Part shown: positions 1-12,674 of the stretch, piece after piece | How the letters are laid out: every line of letters starts with the position of its first letter | Position numbering within the stretch: position 1 is the stretch's first letter | Assembly (NCBI GenBank): GCA_023974075.1 | Contig: CM043785.1 | Location: 19,875,169 to 19,939,168 of the forward strand | Length of the DNA: 64,000 nucleotides | Source: Chaenocephalus aceratus | Taxonomy: Eukaryota; Chordata; Actinopteri; Perciformes; Channichthyidae | Direction: 5' to 3' | Notes under the pieces: model-generated | What the model was told of the DNA's origin: nothing | The model's database searches: none | What the model saw: the letters and a program-made list of their open reading frames with translations, nothing else | Program-made: the position numbers and the translations under genes

Positions 1-155
1 CGAGACCACCTATTTTAGCGGACCAGAGTTCGGTTGTTTAGTTCACTTAAGAGGTCTCGGACTGCGTTCACACCGACCCAAATGAACCGCACCAAGCGGC
101 TAAACGCACCAGGGTTCAATTCAACCGGACTATACAAGGCAGGTGTGAACGCACC
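1..155. repeat. Fragment of a small inverted-repeat element
   Basis: A GCGTTCACACC arm near 65-75 is matched by GGTGTGAACGC near 142-152, which is the layout of a short non-autonomous DNA element ending where the tandem array begins. The left part runs off the window edge, so its true length is unknown. No coding potential is seen. Confidence 0.35.
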
Positions 156-340
156 CTTAGTTTGTTGAAGGGTGAAAACTGCATCTCATGCACAGGAAAC
201 ATACTATCACTGAGGGTTCCTGCCTAACAATAATAAACGTGTCCATTTCGTCAAGTCATGTGATTGATGTTATTAACAGCAATGCAAGTTAGCTTGTGGC
301 AAAGCATCAATTATCCTTATGATAAACAGTAAGACCTTTA

Positions 341-674
341 CGGCCCGTCCACACAGCGGCGTGCGTTGACGCTTGCCGGCGGGCGTGTCTGACACTAGAC
401 CAACAACCAATCACATGAATCTCCCGCCCCAGACACACAAGCACGCGGTTTGATTGGCGAGACTCGAGCTTGTACTGGCATATGATTCGATTGGCTGACA
501 CCTCCGTCGAGGCGTCAAAAGTTGAACATTCCTCAACTTTTGAATCGAGCAACGCCAGCAACGCTCCACGTCGCTTCCCAAAATGCAGTTCGGCTAAAAG
601 TGACGTCACCCCATTCAAAGTGAATGGGCAGAAGCGTTGGAAGCTTCAACGCACGCCGCTGTGTGGACGGGCCG
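341..674. mobile_element. PIF/Harbinger-like MITE, copy 1
   Basis: Terminal inverted repeats begin CGGCCCGTCCACACAGCGGC and end with its complement. A 3-bp TTA flanks both sides (338-340 and 675-677), the TWA target duplication typical of PIF/Harbinger elements. Monomers without the element show the near-empty site (ACCTTTCACGTAAG at about 1605-1618). At 334 bp with no transposase it is non-autonomous. The small ORFs across it are chance. Confidence 0.8.
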
Positions 675-1626
675 TTAACGTAAGTTAAACTATGCCTGTA
701 TCAGATTCAAGTTAAAGCCCAGAAACAGTGACCTCTATAGGTGAACACAGCAAATATCTGCAGGGAAAAACAAGCACAGTTCATTCTGCAGCTGCTGAGG
801 ACACAGCAACGAGGTGAAATTGACCATGTGACTCTGACTTGAACAACACTGATTTTAGCCTGTATCAAAACTTAAATTACAGCTAAAACACTGGCTTTAA
901 ACAGAGCTGACAGAGCTTCAAAGTTGAACATTTGGACAAACAAAAGGCGTACTGACTATGTGTGCTGTGGAGTCTGGAGCTCAAACAACGACTTTTCCTC
1001 ACAACACTGTTTAAGTGTACCTGTTTTCTAGAATAAGGGCTGAGTTAAGTCAAAGACCAACTCACTAGCGACAACGAGGGCTCCCACTGACTGGATTAAA
1101 TAATGTCTGATGAAAATGTTACGAGCTGACGAAATATTTGAACCTATCGAGACATAAAACATGTCACAGTATTTACCTATTTAAGACGTTTTTATATTGT
1201 ACTGATACTGACTACCACTCTGATCATATTCCCTTCCTCAATACTCCCGAAGAAGCAAAGAACGATCATCAATGACAGAGAGCATATGAACTGAATCATT
1301 ACTCTGTGTCCGCTTCACGCTCAGAAGGGAATATCACATCTCATCATCGTGGGTAGCGAGAGCAATCACTTTAGAAACACATTTCTCAAGTCAGAAACTA
1401 TAGAAATGATCCCTGAAAGTATAGTCTTAGTTTGTTGAAGGGTGAAAACTGCATCTCATGCACAGGAAACGTACTATCACTGAGGGTTCCTGCCTAACAA
1501 TAATAAACGTGTCCATTTCGTCAAGTCATGTGATTGATGTTATTAACAGCAATGCAAGTTAGCTTGTGGCAAAGCATCAATTATCCTTATGATAAACAGT
1601 AAGACCTTTCACGTAAGTTAAACTAT

Positions 1627-2793
1627 GGCCCTTTCTCATTTCTCGAACTCCCCTCCTCGACTCCCCTCCTCGACTCCCCTCCTCGACTCCTATCCTCGAT
1701 ACTTAGTCCCGCCCACAGGAGATGCGAGCGGAGGAGCCGAGGAGGGGAACCGAGGAGAGAGGAGGGGAAGCAGCAGGCGGTTAGAGAAATGAGAACTCCT
1801 CTCCTCTGAGCGGTCATTTTAAAGAGACGTCCATTAATGATGACAGAAGGCACAGCAGCCTCTGTCTGATGGACAGATGTGTTCATGATGACTTATATAT
1901 TTACTTTGATTCATTCACAGTGCGGTATAATGAGACAATAACAGGCTACAGATGCGGACACGCACACACACATATATATGTGTATATATTTATATAAATA
2001 TATACAATTTCAGAATCAAACAGAGCACTCTCATAACTCGTAACACTATCAGAGACTGGATATATCCCCCCCTCTCCCCTCTGGTCGCTACAATGAGGAC
2101 AATAAATTACGGGCCAAAAGTTGTATTTACAAGTATTAAAAGTAAGCAGAGGACACCAAACCAACTGAGACCTGTCTGTCCGCTGCATCTACGCACACAC
2201 TGTACCACACACACCTACACACTGTACCACACACACACACACGCACATCCAGCTCCTAAAACAGGCTACAGCCGTTGTGTATTTTATTGTGAAGCACTGA
2301 ATGGTTTTAGAGAAATATCGACTCTTTGTTTGTAGATATCTACTAAACTAAAGCAAATAAAGAGAGTAGGCCTGTTATACTGAGTGATATATATTATGCA
2401 CACTGCTCTGCTTTCTGCACCCTCACAGCTGTTCTCTCTGGAAACATCGCGTCGCGATGAGAGCAGTTAATAAAATAATATCCAGGGGTTGCATGCAGAG
2501 CTGTCATTGGCTGAGATAAGTCCGGCCGTGTGTCACGACTCTTTGAAACATCTCTGTTCCCGGAAATGCATCCGCGAAGGAGCCGTGGAGGACCATGGAG
2601 GACCCATCAGTGTATCCTCGGTTATAGCTCCTCCAGAGAGGCTCCTCGATGCTCGATGCTCGGTCCTCGACGTGCATTTAGAGAAATGGGATGTCCTTCA
2701 ACATGGCGCGCTGAAATTCATTTCCGGGTCACTACCGGAGGACAGAGGAGTCGAGGAGTCGAGGAGGGGGATTTGATGAAATGAGAAAGGGCC
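1627..2793. mobile_element. 1.17-kb TIR DNA element with TAT duplication
   Basis: The ends GGCCCTTTCTCATTTC and GAAATGAGAAAGGGCC are inverted repeats, each followed inward by CTCCTCGACTC-type tandem motifs. TAT flanks both sides (1624-1626, 2794-2796), and the other monomers show the uninterrupted site AACTATGCCTG. Only unit 2 carries it. There is no transposase ORF; the interior holds a CA-rich stretch (2195-2245) and purine/pyrimidine repeats. Superfamily is not certain; a 3-bp duplication would suit a PIF/Harbinger relative. Confidence 0.75.
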
Positions 2794-3346
2794 TATGCCT
2801 GTATCAGATTCAAGTTAAAGCCCAGAAACAGTGACCTCTATAGGTGAACACAGCAAATATCTGCAGGGAAAAACAAGCACAGTTCATTCTGCAGCTGCTG
2901 AGGACACAGCAACGAGGTGAAATTGACCATGTGACTCTGACTTGAACAACACTGATTTTAGCCTGTATCAAAACTTAAATTACAACTAAAACACTGGCTT
3001 TAAACAGAGCTGACAGAGCTTCAAAGTTGAACATTTGGACAAACAAAAGGCGTACTGACTATGTGTGCTGTGGAGTCTGGAGCTCAAACAACGACTTTTC
3101 CTCACAACACTGTTTAAGTGTACCTGTTTTCTAGAATACGGGCTGCGTTAAGTCAAAGACCAAATCACTAGCGTCAACGAGGGCTCCCACTGACTGGATT
3201 AAATAATGTCTGATGAAAATGTTACGAGCTGACGAAATATTTGAACCTATCGAGACATAAAACATGTCACAGTATTTACCTATTTAAGAAGTTTTTATAT
3301 TGTACTGATACTGACTATCACTCTGATCATATTCCCTTCCTCAATA

Positions 3347-5008
3347 TCAATCAATCAATCAATGTTTATTTATATAGCCCAATATCACAAATGTTACATT
3401 TGTCTCAGTGGTCTTCACAGTGTGTACAGAATATCAGTATGACAATACGACACCCACTGTCCTTAGACCCTCACATCGTACAAGGAAAAACTTCAGAAGA
3501 AAACCCAGTTTAAAGGGAAAAATGGGAGAAACCTCAGGGAGAGCAACAGAGGAGGGATCCCTCTCCCAGGACGGACAGACGTGCAATAGATGCCGTGTGT
3601 AAATTGAAAAGATAATACATTTGCAACATAGGTAGTCCAGATGTTTGGAAATGCATGTGTGTATAATAGGAAGATGAATCCACGAGGATATCCATCCAGG
3701 ACCGATGATCCAGGACCACAGCCACGACTCAAGATCCAGCGCTCGCGATCCAGGACACAGGACCGCAGGATCATCCATGACTCCGGATCCCAGCGTATAT
3801 ATACACCAAAAAGAAAGAAATGTGGGGAAGCTGGGTTAATCGGAACATGAGAGTACACAGGTACAGACAGAGAGAAGGAAGAAGTAAGATGTCCCCCGAC
3901 AAACTAAGCCTATATCAGCAAAACTAGGGGCTGAATCTAATCAGCCCTAACTATAAGCTTTATCAAAAAGGAAGGTCTTAAGCGCACTCTTAAAAACGGA
4001 TAGGGTGTCTGCCGCCCGAACACAAACTGGAAGCTGATTCCACAAATGTGGAGCTTGATAAGAAAAGGCTCTGGCTCCCATTGTACTTTTAGAGATTCTA
4101 GGAACAACCAACAACCCTGCATTCTTGGAACGCAATGCCCTAGTAGGACAATAGGGTATAATGAGTTCTTTAAGGTAAGATGGCGCCTGCCCATTAAGGG
4201 CTTTGTAGGCGAGAAGAAGAATTTAAAATTCTATCCTGTGTTCTATAGGGAGCCAGTGTAAGGCAGCCAGAACAGGAGTAATGTGGTCCCTTTTCCTAAC
4301 TCTGGTTAGTACACGAGCCGCAGCATTTTGAATCAGCTGAAGCGACTTGACTGACTTCTTGGTACTCCCTGATAATAAAGAGTTACAATAATCCAGCCTA
4401 GAAGTAACAAATGCATGGACTAGTTTCTCTGCATCGTTTTGAGGCAAGATATGCCTGATTTTTGCAATGTTACGTAGATGGAAGTAGGCGGTCCTTGAAA
4501 TTGATTTTATGTGGGCGTTAAAGGATAAATCCTGATCAAATATAACACCAAGATTCCTTACAGTCTCACTGGAGGCCAAATTAATGCCATCCATAGTTCC
4601 CTGTATGCCAACTAAGTGCTCTAGTCTTTGCAATAGGATATCATGGTCGATAGTATCAAATGCAGCACTGAGATCGAGCAAGACAAGAATAGAGACAAGT
4701 CCCTTGTCTGAGGCTATTAGAATGTCATTTGTGACTTTAACCAGAGCTGTCTCTATGCTATGATGTGTTCTAAAGCCAGACTGAAAATCTTCAAATAAAT
4801 CATTGTTTTTTAAGTAATCACACAACTGTTTTGCTACCGCTTTCTCAAGAATCTTTGAGAGGAACGGAAGATTAGAAATAGGTCTATAGTTGGCTAAAAC
4901 CTCTGGATCGAGGTTGTGCTTTTTAAGAAGCGGTTTTATCACTGCTACTTTGAATGATTGTGGAACATAGCCTGATAATAAAGACATATTCATAATATTT
5001 AATAAATA
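3347..5008 (-). mobile_element. LINE (L2/Rex1-like) fragment, copy 1, with core deleted
   Basis: The minus strand encodes reverse transcriptase segments [17 protein letters not shown] and [19 protein letters not shown] (the first catalytic Asp motif), then jumps to the C-terminal thumb region, and the 3' end carries an ATTG-type tail (3347-3363). These are typical of fish L2/Rex1-like non-LTR retrotransposons. Compared with the copy at 7209-9251 it lacks 385 bp between about 4598 and 4599, which held the GVPQGS and YADD motifs, so it cannot be active. A nonsense change (AAA to TAA on the minus strand, near 4222) further breaks the reading frame. The 5' end is truncated at about 5004-5008, inside the monomer. 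Confidence 0.85.
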
Positions 5009-5372
5009 CTCCCAAAGCAAAGAACGATCATCAATGACAGAGAGCATATGAACTGAATCATTACTCTGTGTCCGCTTCACGCTCAGAAGGGAATATCACG
5101 TCTCATCATCGTGGGTAGCGAGACCAATCACTTTAGAAACACATTTCTCAAGTCAGAAACTATAGAAATGATCCCTGAAAGTATAGTCTTAGTTTGTTGA
5201 AGGGTGAAAACTGCATCTCATGCACAGGAAACATACTATCACTGAGGGTTCCTGCCTAACAATAATAAACGTGTCCATTTTGTCAAGTCATGTGATTGAT
5301 GTTATTAACAGCAATGCAAGTTAGCTTGTGGCAAAGCATCAATTATCCTTATGATAAACAGTAAGACCTTTA

Positions 5373-5706
5373 CGGCCCGTCCACACAGCGGCGTGCGTTG
5401 ACGCTTGCCGGCGGGCGTGTCTGACACTCGACCAACAACCAATCACATGAATCTCCCGCCCCAGACACACAAGCACGCGGTTTGATTGGCGAGACTCGAG
5501 CTTGTACTGGCATATGATTCGATTGGCTGACACCTCCGTCGAGGCGTCAAAAGTTGAACATTGCTCAACTTTTGAAGTGAGCAACGCCAGCAACGCTCCA
5601 CGTCGCTTCCCAAAATGCAGTTCGGCTAAAAGTGACGTCACCCCATTCAAAGTGAATGGGCAGAAGCGTTGGAAGCTTCAACGCACGCCGCTGTGTGGAC
5701 GGGCCG
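5373..5706. mobile_element. PIF/Harbinger-like MITE, copy 2
   Basis: Same element, same position in monomer 3 as the copy at 341-674. It is flanked by TTA (5370-5372) and TAA (5707-5709). Shared position shows it was inherited through duplication of the array, not inserted again. Confidence 0.8.
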
Positions 5707-7208
5707 TAAACGTAAGTTAAACTATGCCTGTATCAGATTCAAGTTAAAGCCCAGAAACAGTGACCTCTATAGGTGAACACAGCAAATAGCTGCAGGGGAA
5801 AACAAGCACAGTTCATTCTGCAGCTGCTGAGGACACAGCAACGAGGTGAAATTGACCATGTGACTCTGACTTGAACAACACTGATTTTAGCCTGTATCAA
5901 AACTTAAATTACAACTAAAACACTGGCTTTAAACAGAGCTGACAGAGCTTCAAAGTTGAACATTTGGACAAACAAAAGGCGTACTGACTATGTGTGCTGT
6001 GGAGTCTGGAGCTCAAACAACGACTTTTCCTCACAACACTGTTTAAGTGTACCTGTTTTCTAGAATAAGGGCTGCGTTAAGTCAAAGACCAAATCACTAG
6101 CGTCAACGAGGGCTCCACTGACTGGATTAAATAATGTCTGATGAAAATGTTACGAGCTGACGAAATATTTGAACCTATCGAGACATAAAACATGTCACAG
6201 TATTTACCTATTTAAGAAGTTTTTATATTGTACTGATACTGACTACCACTCTGATCATATCCCCTTCCTCAATACTCCCGAAGAAGCAAAGAACGATCAT
6301 CAATGACAGAGAGCATATGAACTGAATCATTACTCTGTGTCCGCTTCACGCTCAGAAGGGAATATCACGACTCATCATCATGGGTAGCGAGACCAATCAC
6401 TTTAGAAACACATTCTCAAATCAGAAAACTATAGAAATGATCCCTGAAAGTATAGTCTTAGTTTGTTGAAGGGTGAAAACTGCATCTCATGCACAGGAAA
6501 CGTACTATCACTGAGGGTTCCTGCCTAACAATAATAAACGTGTCCATTTCGTCAAGTCATGTGATTGATGTTATTAACAGCAATGCAAGTTTAGCTTGTG
6601 GCAAAGCATCAATTATCCTTATGATAAACAGTAAGACCTTTCACGTAAGTTAAACTATGCCTGTATCAGATTCAAGTTAAAGCCCAGAAACAGTGACCTC
6701 TATAGGTGAACACAGCAAATAGCTGCAGGGAAAAACAAGCACAGTTCATTCTGCAGCTGCTGAGGACACAGCAACGAGGTGAAATTGACCATGTGACTCT
6801 GACTTGAACAACACTGATTTTAGCCTGTATCAAAACTTAAATTACAGCTAAAACACTGGCTTTAAACAGAGCTGACAGAGCTTCAAAGTTGAACATTTGG
6901 ACAAACAAAAGGCGTACTGACTATGTGTGCTGTGGAGTCTGGAGCTCAAACAACGACTTTTCCTCACAACACTGTTTAAGTGTACCTGTTTTCTAGAATA
7001 AGGGCTGCGTTAAGTCAAAGACCAAATCACTTGCGACAACGAGGGCTCCCACTGACTGGATTAAATAATGTCTGATGAAAATGTTACGAGCTGACGAAAT
7101 ATTTGAACATATGGAGACCTAAAACATGTCACAGTATTTACCTATTTAAGAAGTTTTTATATTGTACTGATACTGACTATCACTCTGATCATATTCCCTT
7201 CCTCAATA

Positions 7209-9251
7209 TCAATCAATCAATCAATGTTTATTTATATAGCCCAATATCACAAATGTTACATTTGTCTCAGTGGTCTTCACAGTGTGTACAGAATATCAGT
7301 ATGACAATACGACACCCTCTGTCCTTAGACCCTCACATCGTACAAGGAAAAACTTCAGAAGAAAACCCAGTTTAAAGGGAAAAATGGGAGAAACCTCAGG
7401 GAGAGCAACAGAGGAGGGATCCCTCTCCAGGACGGACAGACGTGCAATAGATGCCGTGTGTAAATTGAAAAGATAATACATTTGCAACATAGGTAGTCCA
7501 GATGTTTGGAAATGCATGTGTGTATAATAGGAAGATGAATCCACGAGGATATCCATCCAGGACCGATGATCCAGGACCACAGCCACGACTCAAGATCCAG
7601 CGCTCGCGATCCAGGACACAGGACCGCAGGATCATCCATGACTCCGGATCCCGGCGTATATATACACCAAAAAGAAAGAAATGTGGGGAAGCTGAGTTAA
7701 TCGGAACATGAGAGTACACAGGTACAGACAGAGAGAAGGAAGAAGTAAGATGTCCCCGACAAACTAAGCCTATATCAGCAAAACTAGGGGCTGAATCTAA
7801 TCAGCCCTAACTATAAGCTTTATCAAAAAGGAAGGTCTTAAGCGCACTCTTAAAAACGGATAGGGTGTCTGCCGCCCGAACACAAACTGGAAGCTGATTC
7901 CACAAATGTGGAGCTTGATAAGAAAAGGCTCTGGCTCCCATTGTACTTTTAGAGATTCTAGGAACAACCAACAACCCTGCATTCTTGGAACGCAATGCCC
8001 TAGTAGGACAATAGGGTATAATGAGTTCTTTAAGGTAAGATGGCGCCTGCCCATTAAGGGCTTTGTAGGCGAGAAGAAGAATTTTAAATTCTATCCTGTG
8101 TTCTATAGGGAGCCAGTGTAAGGCAGCCAGAACAGGAGTAATGTGGTCCCTTTTCCTAACTCTGGTTAGTACACGAACCGCAGCATTTTGAATCAGCTGA
8201 AGCGACTTGACTGACTTCTTGGTACTCCCTGATAATAAAGAGTTACAATAATCCAGCCTAGAAGTATCAAATGCATGGACTAGTTTCTCTGCATCGTTTT
8301 GAGGCAAGATATGCCTGATTTTTGCAATGTTACGTAGATGGAAGTAGGCGGTCCTTGAAATTGATTTTATGTGGGCGTTAAAGGATAAATCCTGATCAAA
8401 TATAACACCAAGATTCCTTACAGTCTCACTGGAGGCCAAATTAATGCCATCCATAGTTAGTATATCTTTTAGATAATTTGTTTCGTAGATTCTTCGGGCC
8501 AAGTACAATAACTTCAGTTTTGGTCGTGTTTAACATCAAAAAAGTTTAAGGTCATCCACGTTTTTAAGTCCTTAAGGCAGTCTTGAATTTTATTTAGATG
8601 ATTAATTTCATCAGGCTTGATTGATAAATATAGTTGAGTATCATCCGCATAACAATGAAAGTTTACAGAATGATTCTTATAATATTGCCTAACGGAAGCA
8701 TATATAATGTGAACAAAATAGGTCCGAGCACTGAGCCCTGTGGCACTCCATGGCTAACTTTGGTTTGCGTGGAAGATTCATCATTGACACGTACAAACTC
8801 AGAGCGTTCAGATAGATAGGACCTAAACCAGCCTAAAGCAGTTCCCTGTATGCCAACTAAGTGCTCTAGTCTTTGCAATAGGATATCATGGTCGATAGTA
8901 TCAAATGCAGCACTGAGATCGAGCAAGACAAAAATAGAGACAAGTCCCTTGTCTGAGGCTATTAGAATGTCATTTGTGACTTTAACCAGAGCGTCTCTGT
9001 GCTATGATGTGTTCTAAAGCCAGACTGAAATCTTTAAATAAATCATTGTTTTTTAAGTAATCACACAACTGTTTTGTGACCGCTTTCTCAAGAATCTTTG
9101 AGAGGAACGGAAGATTAGAAATAGGTCTATAGTTGGCTAAAACCTCTGGATCGAGGTTGTGCTTTTTAAGAAGCGGTTTTATCACTGCTACTTTGAATGA
9201 TTGTTGAACATAGCCTGATAATAAAGACATATTCATAATATTTAATAAATA
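7209..9251 (-). mobile_element. LINE (L2/Rex1-like) fragment, copy 2, with catalytic core present
   Basis: This copy sits at the same monomer position as the LINE at 3347-5008 but keeps the middle. On the minus strand it shows [26 protein letters not shown] (about 8881-8912), [21 protein letters not shown] (YADD at 8640-8651) and a continuous C-terminal part (8508 to 7807) ending in HLWNQLPVCVRAADTLS. Frameshifts separate these blocks near 8655-8670, 8530 and 8990, so no intact ORF2 remains, and the 5' end (endonuclease) is truncated. The 3' tail is an ATTG repeat at 7209-7225. Some of the frameshifts could be sequencing error, given the error pattern seen in nearby genes. Confidence 0.85.
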
Positions 9252-9619
9252 CTCCCGAAGAAGCAAAGAACGATCATCAATGACGGAGAGCATATGAACT
9301 GAATCATTACTCTGTGTCCGCTTCACGCTCAGAAGGGAATATCACGTCTCATCATCGTGGGTAGCGAGACCAATCACTTTAGAAACACATTTCTCAAGTC
9401 AGAAACTATAGAAATGATCCCTGAAAGTATAGTCTTAGTTTGTTGAAGGGTGAAAACTATATCTCATGCACAGGAAAACATACTATCACTGAGGGTTCCT
9501 GCCTAACAATAATAAACGTGTCCATTTCGTCAAGTCATGTGATTGATGTTATTAACAGCAATGCAAGTTAGCTTGTGGCAAAGCATCAATTATCCTTATG
9601 ATAAACAGTAAGACCTTTA

Positions 9620-9955
9620 CGGCCCGTCCACACAGCGGCGTGCGTTGACGCTTGCCGGCGGGCGTGTCTGACACTAGACCAACAACCAATCACATGAATC
9701 TCCCGCCCCAGACACACAAGCACGCGGTTTGATTGGCGAGACTCGAGCTTGTACTGGCATATGATTCGATTGGCTGACACCCTCCGTCGAGGCGTCAAAA
9801 GTTGAACATTGCTCAACTTTTGAATCGAGCAACGCCAGCAACGCTCCACGTCGCTTCCCAAAATGCAGTTCGGCTAAAAGTGACGTCACCCCCATTCAAA
9901 GTGAATGGGCAGAAGCGTTGGAAGCTTCAACGCACGCCGCTGTGTGGACGGGCCG
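9620..9955. mobile_element. PIF/Harbinger-like MITE, copy 3
   Basis: Third copy at the same site, in monomer 5, flanked by TTA (9617-9619 and 9956-9958). It differs from the others by a few single-base changes, e.g. an extra C in the CACCC run near 9780 and in the ACCCCC run near 9890. Confidence 0.8.
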
Positions 9956-11645
9956 TTAACGTAAGTTAAACTATGCCTGTATCAGATTCAAGTTAAAGCC
10001 CAGAAACAGTGACCTCTATAGGTGAACACAGCAAATATCTGCAGGGAAAAACAAGCACAGTTCATTCTGCAGCTGCTGAGGACACAGCAACGAGGTGAAA
10101 TTGACCATGTGACTCTGACTTGAACAACACTGATTTTAGCCTGTATCAAAACTTAAATTACAGCTAAAACACTGGCTTTAAACAGAGCTGACAGAGCTTC
10201 AAAGTTGAACATTTGGACAAACAAAAGGCGTACTGACTATGTGTGCTGTGGAGTCTGGAGCTCAAACAACGACTTTTCCTCACAACACTGTTTAAGTGTA
10301 CCTGTTTTCTAGAATAAGGGCTGCGTTAAATCAAAGACCAAATCACTAGCGACAACGAGGGCTCCCACTGACTGGATTAAATAATGTCTGATGAAAATGT
10401 TACGAGCTGACGAAATATTTGAACCTATCGAGACATAAAACATGTCACAGTATTTACCTATTTAAGAAGTTTTTATATTGTACTGATACTGACTACCACT
10501 CTGATCATATCCCCTTCCTCAATACTCCCGAAGGAGCAAAGAACGATCATCAATGACAGAGAGCATATGAACTGAATCATTACTCTGTGTCCGCTTCACG
10601 CTCAGAAGGGAATATCACGTCTCATCATCGTGGGTAGCGAGACCAATCACTTTAGAAACACATTTCTCAAGTCAGAAAAACTATAGAAATGATCCCTGAA
10701 AGTACAGTCTTAGTTTGTTGAAGGGTGAAAAACTGGATCTCATGCACAGGAAACGTACTATCACTGAGGGTTCCTGCCTAACAATAATAAACGTGTCCAT
10801 TTCGTCAAGTCATGTGATTGATGTTATTAACAGCAATGCAAGTTAGCTTGTGGCAAAGCATCACTTATCCTTATGATAAACAGTAAGACCTTTCACGTAA
10901 GTTTAAACTATGCCTGTATCAGATTCAAGTTAAAGCCCAGAAACAGTGACCTCTATAGGTGAACACAGCAAATAGCTGCAGGGAAAAACAAGCACAGTTC
11001 ATTCTGCAGCTGCTGAGGACACAGCAACGAGGTGAAATTGACCATGTGACTCTGACTTGAACAACATTGATTTTAGCCTGTATCAAAACTTAAATTACAG
11101 CTAAAACACTGGCTTTAAACAGAGCTGACAGAGCTTCAAAGTTGAACATTTGGACAAACAAAAGGCGTACTGACTATGTGTGCTGTGGAGTCTGGAGCTC
11201 AAACAACGACTTTTCCTCACAACACTGTTTAAGTGTACCTGTTTTCTAGAATAAGGGCTGCGTTAAGTCAAAGACCAAATCACTAGCGACAACGAGGGCT
11301 CCCACTGACTGGATTAATAATGTCTGATGAAAATGTTACGAGCTGACGAAATATTTGAACATATGGAGACATAAGACATGTCACAGTATTTACCTATTTA
11401 AGAAGTTTTTATATTGTACTGATACTGACTACCACTCTGATCATATTCCCTTCCTCAATACTCCCGAAGAAGCAAAGAACGATCATCAATGACAGAGAGC
11501 ATATGAACTGAATCATTACTCTGTGTCCGCTTCACGCTCAGAAGGGAATATCACGTCTCATCATCGTGGGTAGCGAGACCAATCACTTAGAAAACACATT
11601 TCTCAAGGCAGAAACTATAGAAATGATCCCTGAAAGTATAGTCTT

Positions 11646-12674
11646 AACCTGGAAGCGGCTGAAAACGGTATGTATTTCACAAGACTACCTTTCTCAGTCA
11701 TGGTTCCCTCATACCGTAATATCTGATAAAGGCCCTCACTAAATGAGTATCTCACAACTTTCAATAGTATCTACATCAATTTAGTCTAATATTTTAAAAA
11801 CAACCGTTTTATTCAATCTCACAGTTCAATTATATTGACCCACAATGCATTGCGAATTGAGTCTGTGTTTATTATACAGACAACGTCTGTGCTATTTGTT
11901 GTGTGTTTAATAAGTATTGTACGAGCCGAACCTACACAATTAACGGTAGTTTTCAATGCTTAAAAATAAGTGAACAGCGACGAAATGTAAAGCATCAAAC
12001 GGTATTTAAATTGGTTACATGTGATATATGCTGAACGGTGCGTCGTATCTAATGTTCCTGACAGAAACAGGTCAGCGAAATTAAGTTCCGTGTTCAACTC
12101 CAACAATGGATACGCATAGTTTTAAGGGTTTTGCATTTTTAACATTAAAACTTCGGAAATAACCACGCAGAATAAGTGGTAAACGATTACGGACAGCGAA
12201 ATGATATTGTAAAATATGGGGCGCTGCATGTTTTACTGTGACACACCCATAGAGGACACACCGCTATACTGTTGCAGTTTCATTAGTAGGCCTACTGTAT
12301 TCCTTCGACACACGATGGCAGCATTTCTGTAACAACTTTATCGAGGACAAATTCATTGAGTAGCCTAGAGCTCCATCCTGTTCTAAAACAAGTAACGTTA
12401 AAGAACACACTCCACAAATATGGTCTTTAAAGCTGTACATTATTCATAACTTATGACGTCTGATAACAACACTTACATTGTGTACCTTCTTCTGCAAAAG
12501 GCGATTAACACAACATGCGTTTAAGGGACTCTGAGTGTTTAGATAGCTAACTTTAGTCTAGTTATCTCAGTGGGTCTCAAACGGTTTGGTCACCATTTAT
12601 GAGAATAAATGAATATCAGGTATGAAATATTATATGACAGTAAAACAAGAATACAGTTTTTTGTTTGTTTTTTC
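11646..12674. other. No gene or repeat recognised
   Basis: About 1 kb of moderately AT-rich unique-looking DNA between the tandem array and the interrupted MITE. Every frame is closed by frequent stops. I see no splice-bounded conserved exon. Confidence 0.5.

Larger units (their letters stand above)
156..11645. repeat. Tandem array of six ~937-bp monomers (three dimers) with transposon insertions
   Basis: The anchor CTTAGTTTGTTGAAGG recurs at 156, 1426, 5188, 6457, 9434 and 10709, giving units of 1270, 3762, 1269, 2977, 1275 and 937 bp. After subtracting recognisable insertions every unit is about 937 bp and the copies are nearly identical. Units 1, 3 and 5 all carry a 334-bp PIF-like MITE at one site; units 2, 4 and 6 all lack it. 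Units 2 and 4 share a LINE at one site, and unit 2 also carries a TIR element. The monomer itself has no convincing ORF and I do not recognise it. The last unit stops at 11645, where the sequence changes abruptly. Confidence 0.9.

Noticed and set aside
307..688. ORFs of 103 and 72 codons on opposite strands (and copies at 5339 and 9586)
   Set aside because: They lie wholly across the palindromic MITE and overlap each other; they contain no recognised domain.
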